DNA of 17,433 bases from Oscillospiraceae bacterium (GTDB lineage Bacteria; Bacillota; Clostridia; Oscillospirales; Ruminococcaceae): positions 1 through 17,433 of the forward strand of contig CAAGEB010000088.1 of NCBI GenBank assembly GCA_900768705.1. The letters are read 5' to 3'. Each line of letters opens with the position of its first letter. The first letter of the stretch is position 1. The notes beneath the pieces were generated by a model that searched no databases, was not told where the DNA came from, and saw only the letters and a program-made list of their open reading frames with translations. Positions 7,090 through 14,760 of the stretch are shown here, piece by piece. The position numbers and the translations under genes were made by a program.

Positions 7090-7664
7090 TTGGCACTGCG
7101 GACTCCGTACATAATACCCGACAATCTTGATTTCAGTGGAGCGGAAATTGCCGTTGCTGCGGCAATTTTAATGGCGTCGCCTACCAGGAAAGGAACCACG
7201 CAATTTACAAGTGCCGACACAATATCCGATCCGGTGAATATGATAAACCATGCCGTACCGAATACATAGCAGGCGAGCGTTCCCAAAATCATTCCAACGG
7301 GCATTGTCAGTGCTTTTTTACCGGACTGCATATCAGCAAAAACGCCTGTAATCAGCGCACAGGGAATATATCCGATGATATATCCGCCCGTAACGCCAAG
7401 AAGCTTGGCAAAGCCTCCCGCAAAGCCGGAAAATACAGGCAGACCCACAGCTCCCAGCAGAATGTACACAATTACCGCTATTGTGCCTCTTTTCGCACCC
7501 AGCAGAGCCCCTGCAAGATACACCGCAAAGGTTGCCAGAGAAATGGGAATTAATCCGGGCAAAGGCACGGAAAACGGTGCGGCAATACAGATTATAGCCG
7601 CAAATATGGCAATAAACACCATACTTCTCACAGAAAAAATACTGTTTTCTTTAATCTTATTCAT
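7086..7664 (-). CDS. bioY: BioY-family biotin transporter, substrate-binding (S) component
   Basis: The 192-residue membrane protein has about six hydrophobic segments and BioY hallmarks: GLPVFSG (74-80) and GVTGGYIIGY (90-99). BioY is the S component of an energy-coupling-factor transporter that captures biotin in the membrane. The EcfA/EcfT energising module is not in this window and is often encoded elsewhere. I chose ATG 7664 because GGAG lies 9 bases before it; an in-frame TTG at 7679 has no good site. It sits between a tetR-family gene (40-base gap) and the AEC permease (4-base overlap). No BirA-type operator was recognised, so the TetR protein may control it. Confidence 0.9.
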   Translation of the reverse strand: MNKIKENSIFSVRSMVFIAIFAAIICIAAPFSVPLPGLIPISLATFAVYLAGALLGAKRGTIAVIVYILLGAVGLPVFSGFAGGFAKLLGVTGGYIIGYIPCALITGVFADMQSGKKALTMPVGMILGTLACYVFGTAWFIIFTGSDIVSALVNCVVPFLVGDAIKIAAATAISAPLKSRLSGIMYGVRSAK

Positions 7665-7703
7665 AATAAAAATCTCCAAATAAGTTTTTCGCCAAAAGGC
7701 AAA

Positions 7704-8273
7704 TCACTCCGATTGTTCTACAACAACAGCCGAAAGACCGTTTGTAATCATCTTGACTGCTATGTCGGTTATGAACTGCAAATCTCCGCCTTCATCAAGC
7801 CAAGAGGCAAATAATGCCAGCACTCCGGACACGATATATTCCGAAGCCGCATTGAGAACCGCATCGTTTTTCACCATACCGCTGTTCCTCAATGCCGCCA
7901 TAATCATTCTGCGGAGTACGGTCTTAATCTTTCCGCTGCTGAACAGATCAGGATTGGGCTTCATTATTCTGGTGAAAAAATCCCGTCTGTGTTCAACCAC
8001 ACGGCTGAGATTGCGGACTATTTTTCCCACATCAAGCACGCTGCTCCGAAAGGCAGCGGAAAACTCGTCGAGAATTTCATTTTCCATATCGGCAATAACA
8101 TCGTCCACATTCCGATAATGCCGATAAAAGGTTTTTCTGTTTATGCGGGCGCAGCGGGATATTTCGGAAATACTGATTTTGGACAGTTCCTTTTCTCCCA
8201 TAAGTTCCACAAGGGCATTTTTGATAACAGCCCGTGATTTTTCCACCCGCAGGTCAGAAGCTCTGGTTGTCAT
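7704..8273 (-). CDS. TetR-family transcriptional regulator
   Basis: This 189-residue protein has an N-terminal TetR helix-turn-helix at about residues 33-56 (SISEISRCARINRKTFYRHY), followed by a variable all-helical ligand domain. The segment FFTRIMKPNPDLFSSGKIK resembles the TetR_C type found in small clostridial regulators. Its ATG overlaps the yajC stop codon (ATGA, 8273-8270), and bioY follows 40 bases after its end. The context suggests that it controls the bioY-permease pair or its own operon. The ligand is not identifiable and no palindromic operator was found. Confidence 0.85.
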   Translation of the reverse strand: MTTRASDLRVEKSRAVIKNALVELMGEKELSKISISEISRCARINRKTFYRHYRNVDDVIADMENEILDEFSAAFRSSVLDVGKIVRNLSRVVEHRRDFFTRIMKPNPDLFSSGKIKTVLRRMIMAALRNSGMVKNDAVLNAASEYIVSGVLALFASWLDEGGDLQFITDIAVKMITNGLSAVVVEQSE

Positions 8274-8665
8274 TTAATAGTGGTCTTTCCGTTCTTGTCC
8301 TTCTTTGCCTGAGCGGCAGCAGCTTCAGCCGCTTCGTGAGCGGTGTTATTCTTGGCGATTGCCGACTTCATCACACGGATTTTGGTACGGTCGCTGCCTG
8401 TTTCGATGAGAACAGTATCCTCCTTAACGGAAAGCACTCTTCCGATAATTCCGCCGTTTGTTACCACTTCGTCAGCAACCTGAATATTGCTGAGCATATC
8501 CTGCATTTCCTTATTACGCTTCTTTTCGGGACGGATAATAAGAAAATAGAATATCAGCACCATCAGTGCCAGAGGAATAATCATTGTCAGAATACCGAGG
8601 AAGGTATTTCCGCCGTTAACGGTATTGGTGGTTGACGCCTCGCTCAGAAACAAATTAAAGTTCAT
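8270..8665 (-). CDS. yajC: YajC, accessory subunit of the Sec translocon
   Basis: The 131-residue protein has one membrane segment (about 22-44), the conserved RPEKKR (45-50) just after it, and the YajC motif ADEVVTNGGI (64-73). It assists the SecDF complex in protein export at the cytoplasmic membrane. The C-terminal tail is Ala/Lys-rich. ATG 8665 has an AGGAGG ribosome site. Its own consensus promoter lies at 8762-8734, with a short leader hairpin between. It is unusual that yajC is not beside secD, secF or tgt but is translationally coupled to a tetR-family gene. Confidence 0.92.
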   Translation of the reverse strand: MNFNLFLSEASTTNTVNGGNTFLGILTMIIPLALMVLIFYFLIIRPEKKRNKEMQDMLSNIQVADEVVTNGGIIGRVLSVKEDTVLIETGSDRTKIRVMKSAIAKNNTAHEAAEAAAAQAKKDKNGKTTIK

Positions 8666-8694
8666 AGTTGTCCTCCTGATTTATATTTTTCTTT

Positions 8695-8719
8695 CGGGGA
8701 ATTCCGTTCGGAAACCCCG
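8695..8719 (-). promoter_or_regulatory. Leader hairpin in the yajC 5' untranslated region
   Basis: Two nested inverted repeats form one hairpin: CGGGG/CCCCG (8695-8699 with 8715-8719) outside, and TTCCG/CGGAA (8702-8706 with 8709-8713) inside. It lies between the predicted start site (about 8727) and the ribosome site, with no T-run after it, so it is a leader structure and not a terminator. Confidence 0.45.
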
Positions 8720-8733
8720 GACTGTCAACATAC

Positions 8734-8762
8734 ATTATAACCTTTTTTAGCAAAAAAGTCAA
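8734..8762 (-). promoter_or_regulatory. Consensus promoter of the yajC operon
   Basis: On the - strand TTGACT (8762-8757) and TATAAT (8739-8734) are 17 bases apart. The promoter starts about 30 bases after the stop of the upstream gene. No terminator separates the two units, so read-through from the rnf-like operon is also possible. Confidence 0.8.
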
Positions 8763-8790
8763 GTACCTATACAAAAAGTTCACATAAAAA

Positions 8791-10023
8791 TCACGATACA
8801 ATATCAATATTCTGCTCCGTGAAAGCCTTTTCTATATTAGTCAGAGCAGATCCGGAGCTTACTCCGTGTATCGCCGCCGCAAAATCGGCACCCTTCAGGG
8901 CAGTTTTCAGCTTTGCGGCAAAATCCTTTGCGGATGAATAAGCGTCTGCCGCAGAAGCGTCGGGGGTATAATCAACAATTATTTTCGCCCCTGCCAGCTT
9001 TGAGGTATTGCCGATAAGCTCAGCGTCTGTGCAAAGCCTGCTCTCGGCGGCAACCGCCTCTCCGCTGATTTCAATCAGCAGCTCCGCTCTGTTTTTCTCT
9101 GCGCCTGCTTTTGCGGAATCCAGTACATTCCACAGTGCAGTAATTCGTGCAGAATTATCCTTCAGCGGAAGATTGCTGAGGTAAGTGCTTATATCAACGG
9201 TGTGGAACGCCGGGTACATAGTATTCACGGCAATAATCTGCTTAAAGCCTGCTGCGGAAAGCTCCTCGCAGATTTCTCCCACGAACTGCTGCGTCTTGGT
9301 TTGAAAGGGAGAGAGCCATGTTTTTCCGCCTTTTGTGGGGGCATTGTCCAGCCAATACCCGTCGCCTGTTGCCAGCTCATAGCCTGCGCCCATGGTGGGA
9401 CCGCAGCTGGAATCTTTCAGCGTGCTGATTTTTGCGGCGGGGACAAACCCCGCTTTGGTTATGCTATCACAAATCTGCTTAGCGGTAAGTGCGCCTGTTA
9501 CGAAATCCGTATCCTTAATTCCCGATATTTCACTTTTGTAAAGAAATTTTCCCGTATCGTTCTTCATAAGAACCGCCACCACGGAGCAGCCCGAATCCTT
9601 GGCTGCCGCCAGTGCACTGTTAAGCGAGGCGGAACTCAGAGCGGCGTCGTCGGAAAGGAAATACACTCTTCCGTTTTCGGCGGCGTGAGAAGTATCACCG
9701 GAATTATTACCGGAAGCGGAAGCCGACGGCTCCGATGAAGCGGAAGCCGGAACCGTTTCGGTGCCGTCCGAAGGACTGTCCGTACTTTTAACGCTTTCAG
9801 AATCCGGAGGCGTCCAAGCGGATACGGAATCCTCGCCGGAAGCGGACTTATTTGTAAAATACTCCACCAGCGGTTTTCCAAGTCCGTAGCCAAGTATGCA
9901 CAGCGCAACAGCGCATACGGCGGTTATCACAGCCGTAATAATTTTACGCTTTTTGTTTTTCCTTTTGTTGTAAAGATTAACCTTGCTTCGTCTGATTTTG
10001 ATATTTGTTTTCTTGTATTTCAT
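8791..10023 (-). CDS. Membrane-anchored putative glycoside hydrolase-like protein
   Basis: The 410-residue protein has a Lys/Arg-rich start, one membrane segment (about 28-49) and a Ser/Pro-rich spacer (57-115). An extracytoplasmic domain follows (about 116-410). That domain has the alternating beta/alpha pattern of a TIM barrel and resembles the DUF4015-type putative glycoside hydrolases common in clostridia, for example KNDTGKFLYKSEI near 153-165 and YWLDNAP...WLSPF near 223-238. The strand that often carries an acidic residue in that family reads IIAVNTMYP, so activity is doubtful. The ribosome site AAGGAG precedes ATG 10023 by 7 bases. It follows the rnfA-like gene by 20 bases and is probably the last gene of that operon. 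The family assignment is by eye and moderate. Confidence 0.6.
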   Translation of the reverse strand: MKYKKTNIKIRRSKVNLYNKRKNKKRKIITAVITAVCAVALCILGYGLGKPLVEYFTNKSASGEDSVSAWTPPDSESVKSTDSPSDGTETVPASASSEPSASASGNNSGDTSHAAENGRVYFLSDDAALSSASLNSALAAAKDSGCSVVAVLMKNDTGKFLYKSEISGIKDTDFVTGALTAKQICDSITKAGFVPAAKISTLKDSSCGPTMGAGYELATGDGYWLDNAPTKGGKTWLSPFQTKTQQFVGEICEELSAAGFKQIIAVNTMYPAFHTVDISTYLSNLPLKDNSARITALWNVLDSAKAGAEKNRAELLIEISGEAVAAESRLCTDAELIGNTSKLAGAKIIVDYTPDASAADAYSSAKDFAAKLKTALKGADFAAAIHGVSSGSALTNIEKAFTEQNIDIVS

Positions 10024-10043
10024 TCCGAAACTCCTTACCGAAA

Positions 10044-10634
10044 CTATGCAGTGTATCCTATCAGTACATTAAGCGCCAGCGAAACTATACCTATATAAAT
10101 AAGCATTATCGGATACCCCCGGAAAGCTCTGGGTATTTTATCCGAATCCAGTCTGTCATGAGCCACATTAAGGAAGAAGCACGCCAGGAAAAAACCTATT
10201 CCCGTTCCGAATCCGTATCCGATATATCCGGGCAGGTCGCTTCCATAGCTTGAATTAAGAAACAGCGCACCGATTACCGTGCAGTTGAATATTGCCAGAT
10301 GGGCGTATTTCTTTACTCTTGCAAAGGTCTTGGGAAAGGCTCTCCAAAGGACAAACAAACCGATAACATACAACACGCTTATTATGCCCACATATATCAG
10401 CGGCATAAACAGATACCCGTTTGCGGTTGGCAAAAGCAGCCTATCAAAGAAATAGGAAATAACGCTTGCCAATGTTGTAAGCAGTGTAATTGCAATTGTA
10501 AAACCGCCTATGTGAGAGCTTTTACGGGAGGCATAAATCGCCACATTTGAGCCGAACGCCCTGTCGAAAATAGCATTCTGCGTAAAAATGGAGATCATTG
10601 CGAGACTTACTATTTTGCCGAAAACTCCGCTCAT
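10044..10634 (-). CDS. RnfA-like membrane subunit lacking one cluster cysteine
   Basis: This 196-residue membrane protein aligns along its full length with RnfA/NqrE, a subunit of the Rnf ferredoxin:NAD oxidoreductase. Recognisable blocks are TQNAIFDRAFG (18-28, family NNFVL..FLG), HLAIFNCTVIGALFLN (112-127, family PLITTNCAVLG) and FRGYPIMLI (171-179). In canonical RnfA, a Cys in FLG(I/L)CPF and one in the TNC motif bind a [2Fe-2S] cluster with RnfE. Here the first is Asn30 and only the second (Cys118) remains. The ATG overlaps the rnfE-like stop (ATGA, 10634-10631). I give no gene symbol because canonical function is doubtful. Confidence 0.85.
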   Translation of the reverse strand: MSGVFGKIVSLAMISIFTQNAIFDRAFGSNVAIYASRKSSHIGGFTIAITLLTTLASVISYFFDRLLLPTANGYLFMPLIYVGIISVLYVIGLFVLWRAFPKTFARVKKYAHLAIFNCTVIGALFLNSSYGSDLPGYIGYGFGTGIGFFLACFFLNVAHDRLDSDKIPRAFRGYPIMLIYIGIVSLALNVLIGYTA

Positions 10635-11251
10635 ACCGAACGCTCCTTTCCGGGAGCGCGCCTGAATTGAGCCGCACGGCAGATCGCCGCAAATATTCCC
10701 AGCAGAATGAAGCCGAAGAACGGCGATTTTGCCGCCGGTATAATCGGTTCGCAGAGATGATTTCCGAATAAGGTTCCGTAAGCCAGAATTTCACGCACAA
10801 AGCCCACCGCAAACGCCGCAAAGGCATAGCCAAGAATATAGAACAATGCGTCCGCAGCCATTCTCCCGTAAGGCTCGAGGTAGAAACGGCTTTCGGTTTT
10901 CGCCAGAAGAAGCGAGTTTACGACAGTAAGCTCTATATAAATAAGAATTCCATCAGTGGTTTCGGGAAACCACAGCCGCATAAGAAGAACGGTGGGAATA
11001 AACATCAGTGCCGCCGCTGCCGCATAAAGCATTATTCTCAGAGAATACATTATCTTCCGGGGAATAAACCTGCAAAGAAGAATGGATACATAAGTTATCA
11101 TAAAAAAGCTCAGCACCAGAACAACAGCCCGTTCGGCGGAGGACGCCGCAACTATAATCGGAGCTGTTACCAGACCGCTGGTAAGTGCGATATTCTGGCG
11201 GAACAGCCCGTCGGGTCTGACTTTGCCGCCGTTATTATTGCTGCCGGTCAT
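10631..11251 (-). CDS. RnfE-like membrane subunit lacking both cluster cysteines
   Basis: The 206-residue membrane protein aligns with RnfE/NqrD: GLFRQNIAL (15-23), a hydrophobic core, IYIELTVVNSLLLAKTES (104-121, family IPLIVVNCIILGRAEA) and FVREILAYGTLFG. Both family cysteines that bind the membrane [2Fe-2S] cluster are replaced: GLCP reads LVTAP (Ala30) and VNC reads VNS (Ser113). ATG 11251 is chosen because AAGGAGG (11264-11258) is 6 bases ahead; an ATG at 11257 touches that site, and the longer open frame up to 11470 only shadows the rnfD-like gene. The start overlaps the end of rnfD by 17 bases and the end overlaps rnfA by 4. Confidence 0.85.
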   Translation of the reverse strand: MTGSNNNGGKVRPDGLFRQNIALTSGLVTAPIIVAASSAERAVVLVLSFFMITYVSILLCRFIPRKIMYSLRIMLYAAAAALMFIPTVLLMRLWFPETTDGILIYIELTVVNSLLLAKTESRFYLEPYGRMAADALFYILGYAFAAFAVGFVREILAYGTLFGNHLCEPIIPAAKSPFFGFILLGIFAAICRAAQFRRAPGKERSV

Positions 11252-12344
11252 TTTCATCCTCCTTGCTGTGCTTTTTGTGACGCTTAATTTTTCCGTCGAT
11301 AGGCGGGGTGTTATAGCGGTATTTTTCCGGAAGCACAATTTCCTGCGTATCCGTAAGCTTGACTTCTCCCTTCTGAACTCTCCCCTTGGAATGCTCAAAA
11401 GAGCTGACATAGGTCTTTTTGAAGTACGCCAGATTATCCACCAGTCTGTCAAAGCCGGAACAAAGCGCACCGGTTATCAGCAGGGCGAAAATAAAGCTTC
11501 CTTCCGTCTGACCGAAATATCGGAACATCATTGTGATGTATCCCAGTACCGCACCGTACAGTATTCTTCCCACCAATTTCTCGGGAACACGGTACGGCTC
11601 TGCCGCTGCAAACACTATTCCGAAAAGCAGATACCCGGTTGTAAGCTCGTAAAATACCGACTGCAAACCGCTGTAATCGGCTCTGGGGAAAAAGAACGCC
11701 AGCACGCCCGCCGTTGTCAGGCAGGACAGAACCGCACACAGACTGTTTGAACGCCGTATTACCATACAGACGGCGCAGACCAGAATAACCAGCACATATA
11801 TCGTTCCAATAGCACCGGGAACCGAACCCATCATAACATCCCACATACTCTTCGAGGGGACATTACCAAGCTTGAGAGAATACTCCACGGAACGGGTAAG
11901 AGTTCCCTCAAAGGCTTCAAAAACGGGATATTTCTCTCCGTATTTCGGGAAATAAAGCATATCTCCCGGATAGCATATTATGAGAAAAGCCGCAGAAATC
12001 GCAGCAGGGGGAAACACAATATTGTCCGAAGCACCGAAAATATGCTTTCCGACGGCAATGCAAATCACCGACGACAGAATTATCGTCAGAACCGGCATAC
12101 TTGCAGGCATCATCATTGCTACACACATTCCCCAGAAAGGAACAGCCGCATCCTTTACATTGTAACGCAGGCGGCGTATCTTGCAGCACAGGAAATCGGT
12201 TATCATACACATTCCCACACTTATCAGGCATACAAGAGCAACCCTTGCTCCCTGCATAAAGCCCGAAAGAACAGCCAGTGCCGCCATAAACACCAAGCGC
12301 TCGAGATAAACCTTGTCCGGTTCCTGCGCAGTTTTTTTCACCAT
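11235..12344 (-). CDS. RnfD-like membrane subunit without the flavinylation motif
   Basis: This 369-residue, multi-pass protein matches RnfD/NqrB. A clear family block is GKHIFGASDNIVFPPA (99-114, family K.LFGG.G.N.FNPA), followed by PGDMLYFP and MGSVPGAIGT (172-181). Canonical RnfD carries covalent FMN on the Thr of an (S/T)GAT motif just before that last block. Here the equivalent stretch is TLTRSVEYS (148-156), and no GAT occurs in the protein. A charged cytosolic tail (about 320-369) ends near the rnfE start. The ribosome site AAAGGA lies in the end of rpe, whose stop is only 4 bases away, so the genes are tightly linked. Function is unknown if the cofactor is truly absent. Confidence 0.82.
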   Translation of the reverse strand: MVKKTAQEPDKVYLERLVFMAALAVLSGFMQGARVALVCLISVGMCMITDFLCCKIRRLRYNVKDAAVPFWGMCVAMMMPASMPVLTIILSSVICIAVGKHIFGASDNIVFPPAAISAAFLIICYPGDMLYFPKYGEKYPVFEAFEGTLTRSVEYSLKLGNVPSKSMWDVMMGSVPGAIGTIYVLVILVCAVCMVIRRSNSLCAVLSCLTTAGVLAFFFPRADYSGLQSVFYELTTGYLLFGIVFAAAEPYRVPEKLVGRILYGAVLGYITMMFRYFGQTEGSFIFALLITGALCSGFDRLVDNLAYFKKTYVSSFEHSKGRVQKGEVKLTDTQEIVLPEKYRYNTPPIDGKIKRHKKHSKEDENDRQQ

Positions 12345-12348
12345 TGAA

Positions 12349-13008
12349 TCAAATTCCTTTCAGAATGTTTGCCGCAGCCTTCATATCTCCGGCTTTGAAA
12401 AGACCGGTACCCGCCACCAGCACATTTGCGCCTGCCCGAACCGCAAGTCCGGCAGTGTCCGCATTAACTCCTCCGTCAACCTGAATGTCCAGATCGGGAA
12501 AGCCGATGCTGTCGGCGTAATTTCGGAGAACTGTTATTTTCGGAAGCATTTCCCGTATAAATCCCTGTCCGCCGTAGCCCGGCTCCACCGTCATCACCAG
12601 AATCATATCGCACAGCGGAAGATATGGGTACACGGACTCCACGGGAGTGGCAGGCTTTATTGCCAGTGCGGATTTCTTTCCCAGAGATCGTATCAGTTTC
12701 AGACATTCCGCCGTATCGTCTTTGCTTTCGATGTGAATATCAATCAGATCAGCCCCGGCTTCCGCAAAAAACGGTATCTGAACAGCAGGATTGTCCACCA
12801 TCAGGTGAATGTCCATAAAGCTTTCCGTAACCTTTCGCAAAGCCCGAAGCACGGGTGCTCCGTAGGTTATCTGCTCCACAAAATGCCCGTCCATAACATC
12901 AAAATGTATCCAGTCCACACCCGCATTTTCACAGCGTTTTATCTCATTGCCGAAGTTTGCGGGATCGCTTGCAAGCAGCGACGCCGATAATATATTTGTC
13001 TTTTTCAT
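12349..13008 (-). CDS. rpe: Ribulose-phosphate 3-epimerase
   Basis: The 219-residue TIM-barrel enzyme interconverts ribulose 5-phosphate and xylulose 5-phosphate in the cytosolic pentose phosphate pathway. Family motifs are intact: Ser8, HFDVMDGHFV (35-44) with metal and catalytic residues, IHLMV (67-71), VEPGYGGQGF (141-150) and QVDGGV (176-181). Length is typical. ATG 13008 is chosen because GAAGGA lies 9 bases before it, whereas the ATG at 13017 abuts that site and a further upstream start would read through the leader. It heads the operon that continues into the rnfD-like gene after 4 bases. It is divergent from guaB. Confidence 0.95.
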   Translation of the reverse strand: MKKTNILSASLLASDPANFGNEIKRCENAGVDWIHFDVMDGHFVEQITYGAPVLRALRKVTESFMDIHLMVDNPAVQIPFFAEAGADLIDIHIESKDDTAECLKLIRSLGKKSALAIKPATPVESVYPYLPLCDMILVMTVEPGYGGQGFIREMLPKITVLRNYADSIGFPDLDIQVDGGVNADTAGLAVRAGANVLVAGTGLFKAGDMKAAANILKGI

Positions 13009-13064
13009 AGTTGTCATTCCTTCCGATGATGCCGACGATTTCCGCATCGCAGGCACACATACTT

Positions 13065-13093
13065 ATTTTATAATAAAATATCATACAAGTCAA
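13065..13093 (-). promoter_or_regulatory. Promoter of the rpe-rnf-like operon
   Basis: On the - strand TTGACT (13093-13088) and TAAAAT (13070-13065) are 17 bases apart. The predicted leader is about 50 bases to ATG 13008. Confidence 0.7.
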
Positions 13094-13154
13094 GTGTTTA
13101 AACCGCATTTTCGCATATTTTTTTCTAAGTGCGTTAAAATGTAATAAACTCGAC

Positions 13155-13225
13155 GAAAAAAATCGAAGATATTTGTATATTTTTATTTGATGTTCTGCTT
13201 GAAAAAAATCGGGGATAGGTGTATA
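13155..13225 (+). repeat. Duplicated promoter-region element upstream of guaB
   Basis: GAAAAAAATCG is repeated exactly at 13155-13165 and 13201-13211. Each copy continues with two variable bases, GATA, two variable bases and TGTATA, so 21 of 25 positions agree. The copies are 46 bases apart. Only the second has good -35 and -10 boxes. Confidence 0.6.
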
Positions 13226-13227
13226 AT
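13199..13227 (+). promoter_or_regulatory. Sigma-A promoter of guaB
   Basis: TTGAAA (13199-13204) and TATAAT (13222-13227) are 17 bases apart. Transcription should start near 13234, leaving a leader of about 29 bases, too short for a purine riboswitch. Confidence 0.8.
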
Positions 13228-13262
13228 ACTAATAATAATCAAAAGTGTGGAAGGAGAATTTT

Positions 13263-14735
13263 ATGCTCAATTGTAACTTTAATGAGAAATTTGTAAAGGA
13301 AGGACTCACCTTTGACGATGTTCTGCTTATACCCGCAAAGAGCGATGTTACCCCCAACATGATAAGCATAAAAACCAATCTTACCAAAACAATACAGCTC
13401 AATACTCCCATAATGTCGGCGGCAATGGACACTGTCACCGAATCCCGTATGGCAATCGCAATAGCGCGGGAAGGCGGTATCGGAATCATCCACAAGAATA
13501 TGACTATCGAGCAGCAGGTGGATGAGGTGGACAAGGTAAAGCGTTCCGAAAACGGCGTTATCGTAAACCCGTTTTTCCTGTCTCCCAAGGATACCGTTTC
13601 AGATGCGGACAAGCTGATGGGAAAATACAAGATAAGCGGCGTTCCGATTGTTGAAAACGGCAAGCTGGTGGGCATTTTCACCAACCGTGACCTTCGCTTC
13701 ATTTCCGATCCGAAGCAGGTTATCGGAGATGTTATGACAAAGGAGAATCTGATAACCGCCCCTGTAGGCACTACTTTGTCGGAGGCACAGGATATTCTCC
13801 GCAGACACAAGATCGAAAAGCTCCCGCTGGTTGACGAAAACGGAAATCTTAAGGGACTTATCACAATCAAGGATATTGAAAAGTCGGTTCAGTATCCCAA
13901 TACCGCCCGTGACAAGAGCGGCCGTCTGCTTTGCGGTGCGGCAATCGGCATTACTCCCGATGTTCTGGACAGAGCCGGTGCGCTTATCAAGGCTCAGGCA
14001 GATGTTCTGGTGTTGGATTCCGCTCACGGCCATTCCAAGAACATAATGACCACTCTCGAAAAGGTTAAGAACGCTTTCCCCGATACTCCCGTTATCGCAG
14101 GAAATGTTGCAACCGCTCAGGCTGCTGAAGATCTTATCAAGGCAGGCGCAGACGCCGTAAAGGTGGGCATAGGTCCCGGCTCAATCTGCACCACCCGTGT
14201 GGTTTCCGGTATCGGCGTTCCGCAGGTTACGGCAATTTATGATTGCGCCTGCGCTGCCGCAAAGTATGGCATTCCGATTATTGCAGACGGCGGTATCAAG
14301 TATTCCGGCGATATTGTCAAGGCACTTGCCGCAGGCGGAAATGTGGTTATGCTGGGTTCGCTGCTGGCAGGCTGTGAGGAAGCTCCCGGCGAAATGGAAA
14401 TCTATCAGGGACGCAGCTTCAAGGTTTACAGAGGTATGGGAAGCCTTGCTGCAATGAAGAAAGGTTCTGCTGACAGATACTTCCAGGACAAGAATCAGAA
14501 GCTTGTTCCCGAAGGCGTTGAAGGTCGTGTTCCCTACAAGGGGACGCTTGCGGATACAATTTTCCAGCTGGTGGGCGGTATCAGAAGCGGTATGGGTTAC
14601 TGCGGCTGCCCCACAATTCCCGAGCTTCAGGAGCGTGCGGAGTTCGTAAGAATTACAGGTGCAGGTCTGAAGGAGTCTCACCCGCACGATATTTATATCA
14701 CCAAGGAAGCCCCCAACTATTCGGCTGGTATCTGA
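13263..14735 (+). CDS. guaB: Inosine-5'-monophosphate dehydrogenase
   Basis: This 490-residue cytosolic enzyme oxidises IMP to XMP with NAD+, the first committed step to GMP. The catalytic TIM barrel is split by two CBS domains (about 96-150 and 158-212), which often sense nucleotides. The active-site loop GIGPGSICTTR (303-313) contains catalytic Cys309. Other family motifs are TFDDVLL (16-22), MSAAMDTVTE (51-60) and, in the C-terminal part, the GMGSL and RGRVPYKG-like (EGRVPYKG) segments. ATG 13263 has AAGGAG (13251-13256) 6 bases ahead; an in-frame GTG at 13245 lies upstream of that site. It has its own promoter and terminator, so it is probably monocistronic. Length is typical and no anomaly was seen. 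Confidence 0.97.
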   Translation: MLNCNFNEKFVKEGLTFDDVLLIPAKSDVTPNMISIKTNLTKTIQLNTPIMSAAMDTVTESRMAIAIAREGGIGIIHKNMTIEQQVDEVDKVKRSENGVIVNPFFLSPKDTVSDADKLMGKYKISGVPIVENGKLVGIFTNRDLRFISDPKQVIGDVMTKENLITAPVGTTLSEAQDILRRHKIEKLPLVDENGNLKGLITIKDIEKSVQYPNTARDKSGRLLCGAAIGITPDVLDRAGALIKAQADVLVLDSAHGHSKNIMTTLEKVKNAFPDTPVIAGNVATAQAAEDLIKAGADAVKVGIGPGSICTTRVVSGIGVPQVTAIYDCACAAAKYGIPIIADGGIKYSGDIVKALAAGGNVVMLGSLLAGCEEAPGEMEIYQGRSFKVYRGMGSLAAMKKGSADRYFQDKNQKLVPEGVEGRVPYKGTLADTIFQLVGGIRSGMGYCGCPTIPELQERAEFVRITGAGLKESHPHDIYITKEAPNYSAGI

Positions 14736-14760
14736 TAAATTCGCAATTGAATATGGAACG

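Noticed and set aside
9202..9738. Open frame on the + strand inside the glycoside hydrolase-like gene
   Set aside because: It is a shadow of the - strand gene, without start signals or recognisable motifs.
11252..11470. N-terminal extension of the rnfE-like gene
   Set aside because: It overlaps the rnfD-like coding sequence and is rich in Arg and Ser without family similarity. The ribosome site and homology place the start at 11251.
13228..13262. Purine riboswitch before guaB
   Set aside because: The leader after the consensus promoter is only about 29 bases, too short for an aptamer.
13229..13870. Long open frame antisense to guaB (213 codons)
   Set aside because: It lies fully opposite the strongly supported guaB gene, has no ribosome site, and its Ser/Ile-rich composition is the usual mirror of coding sequence.
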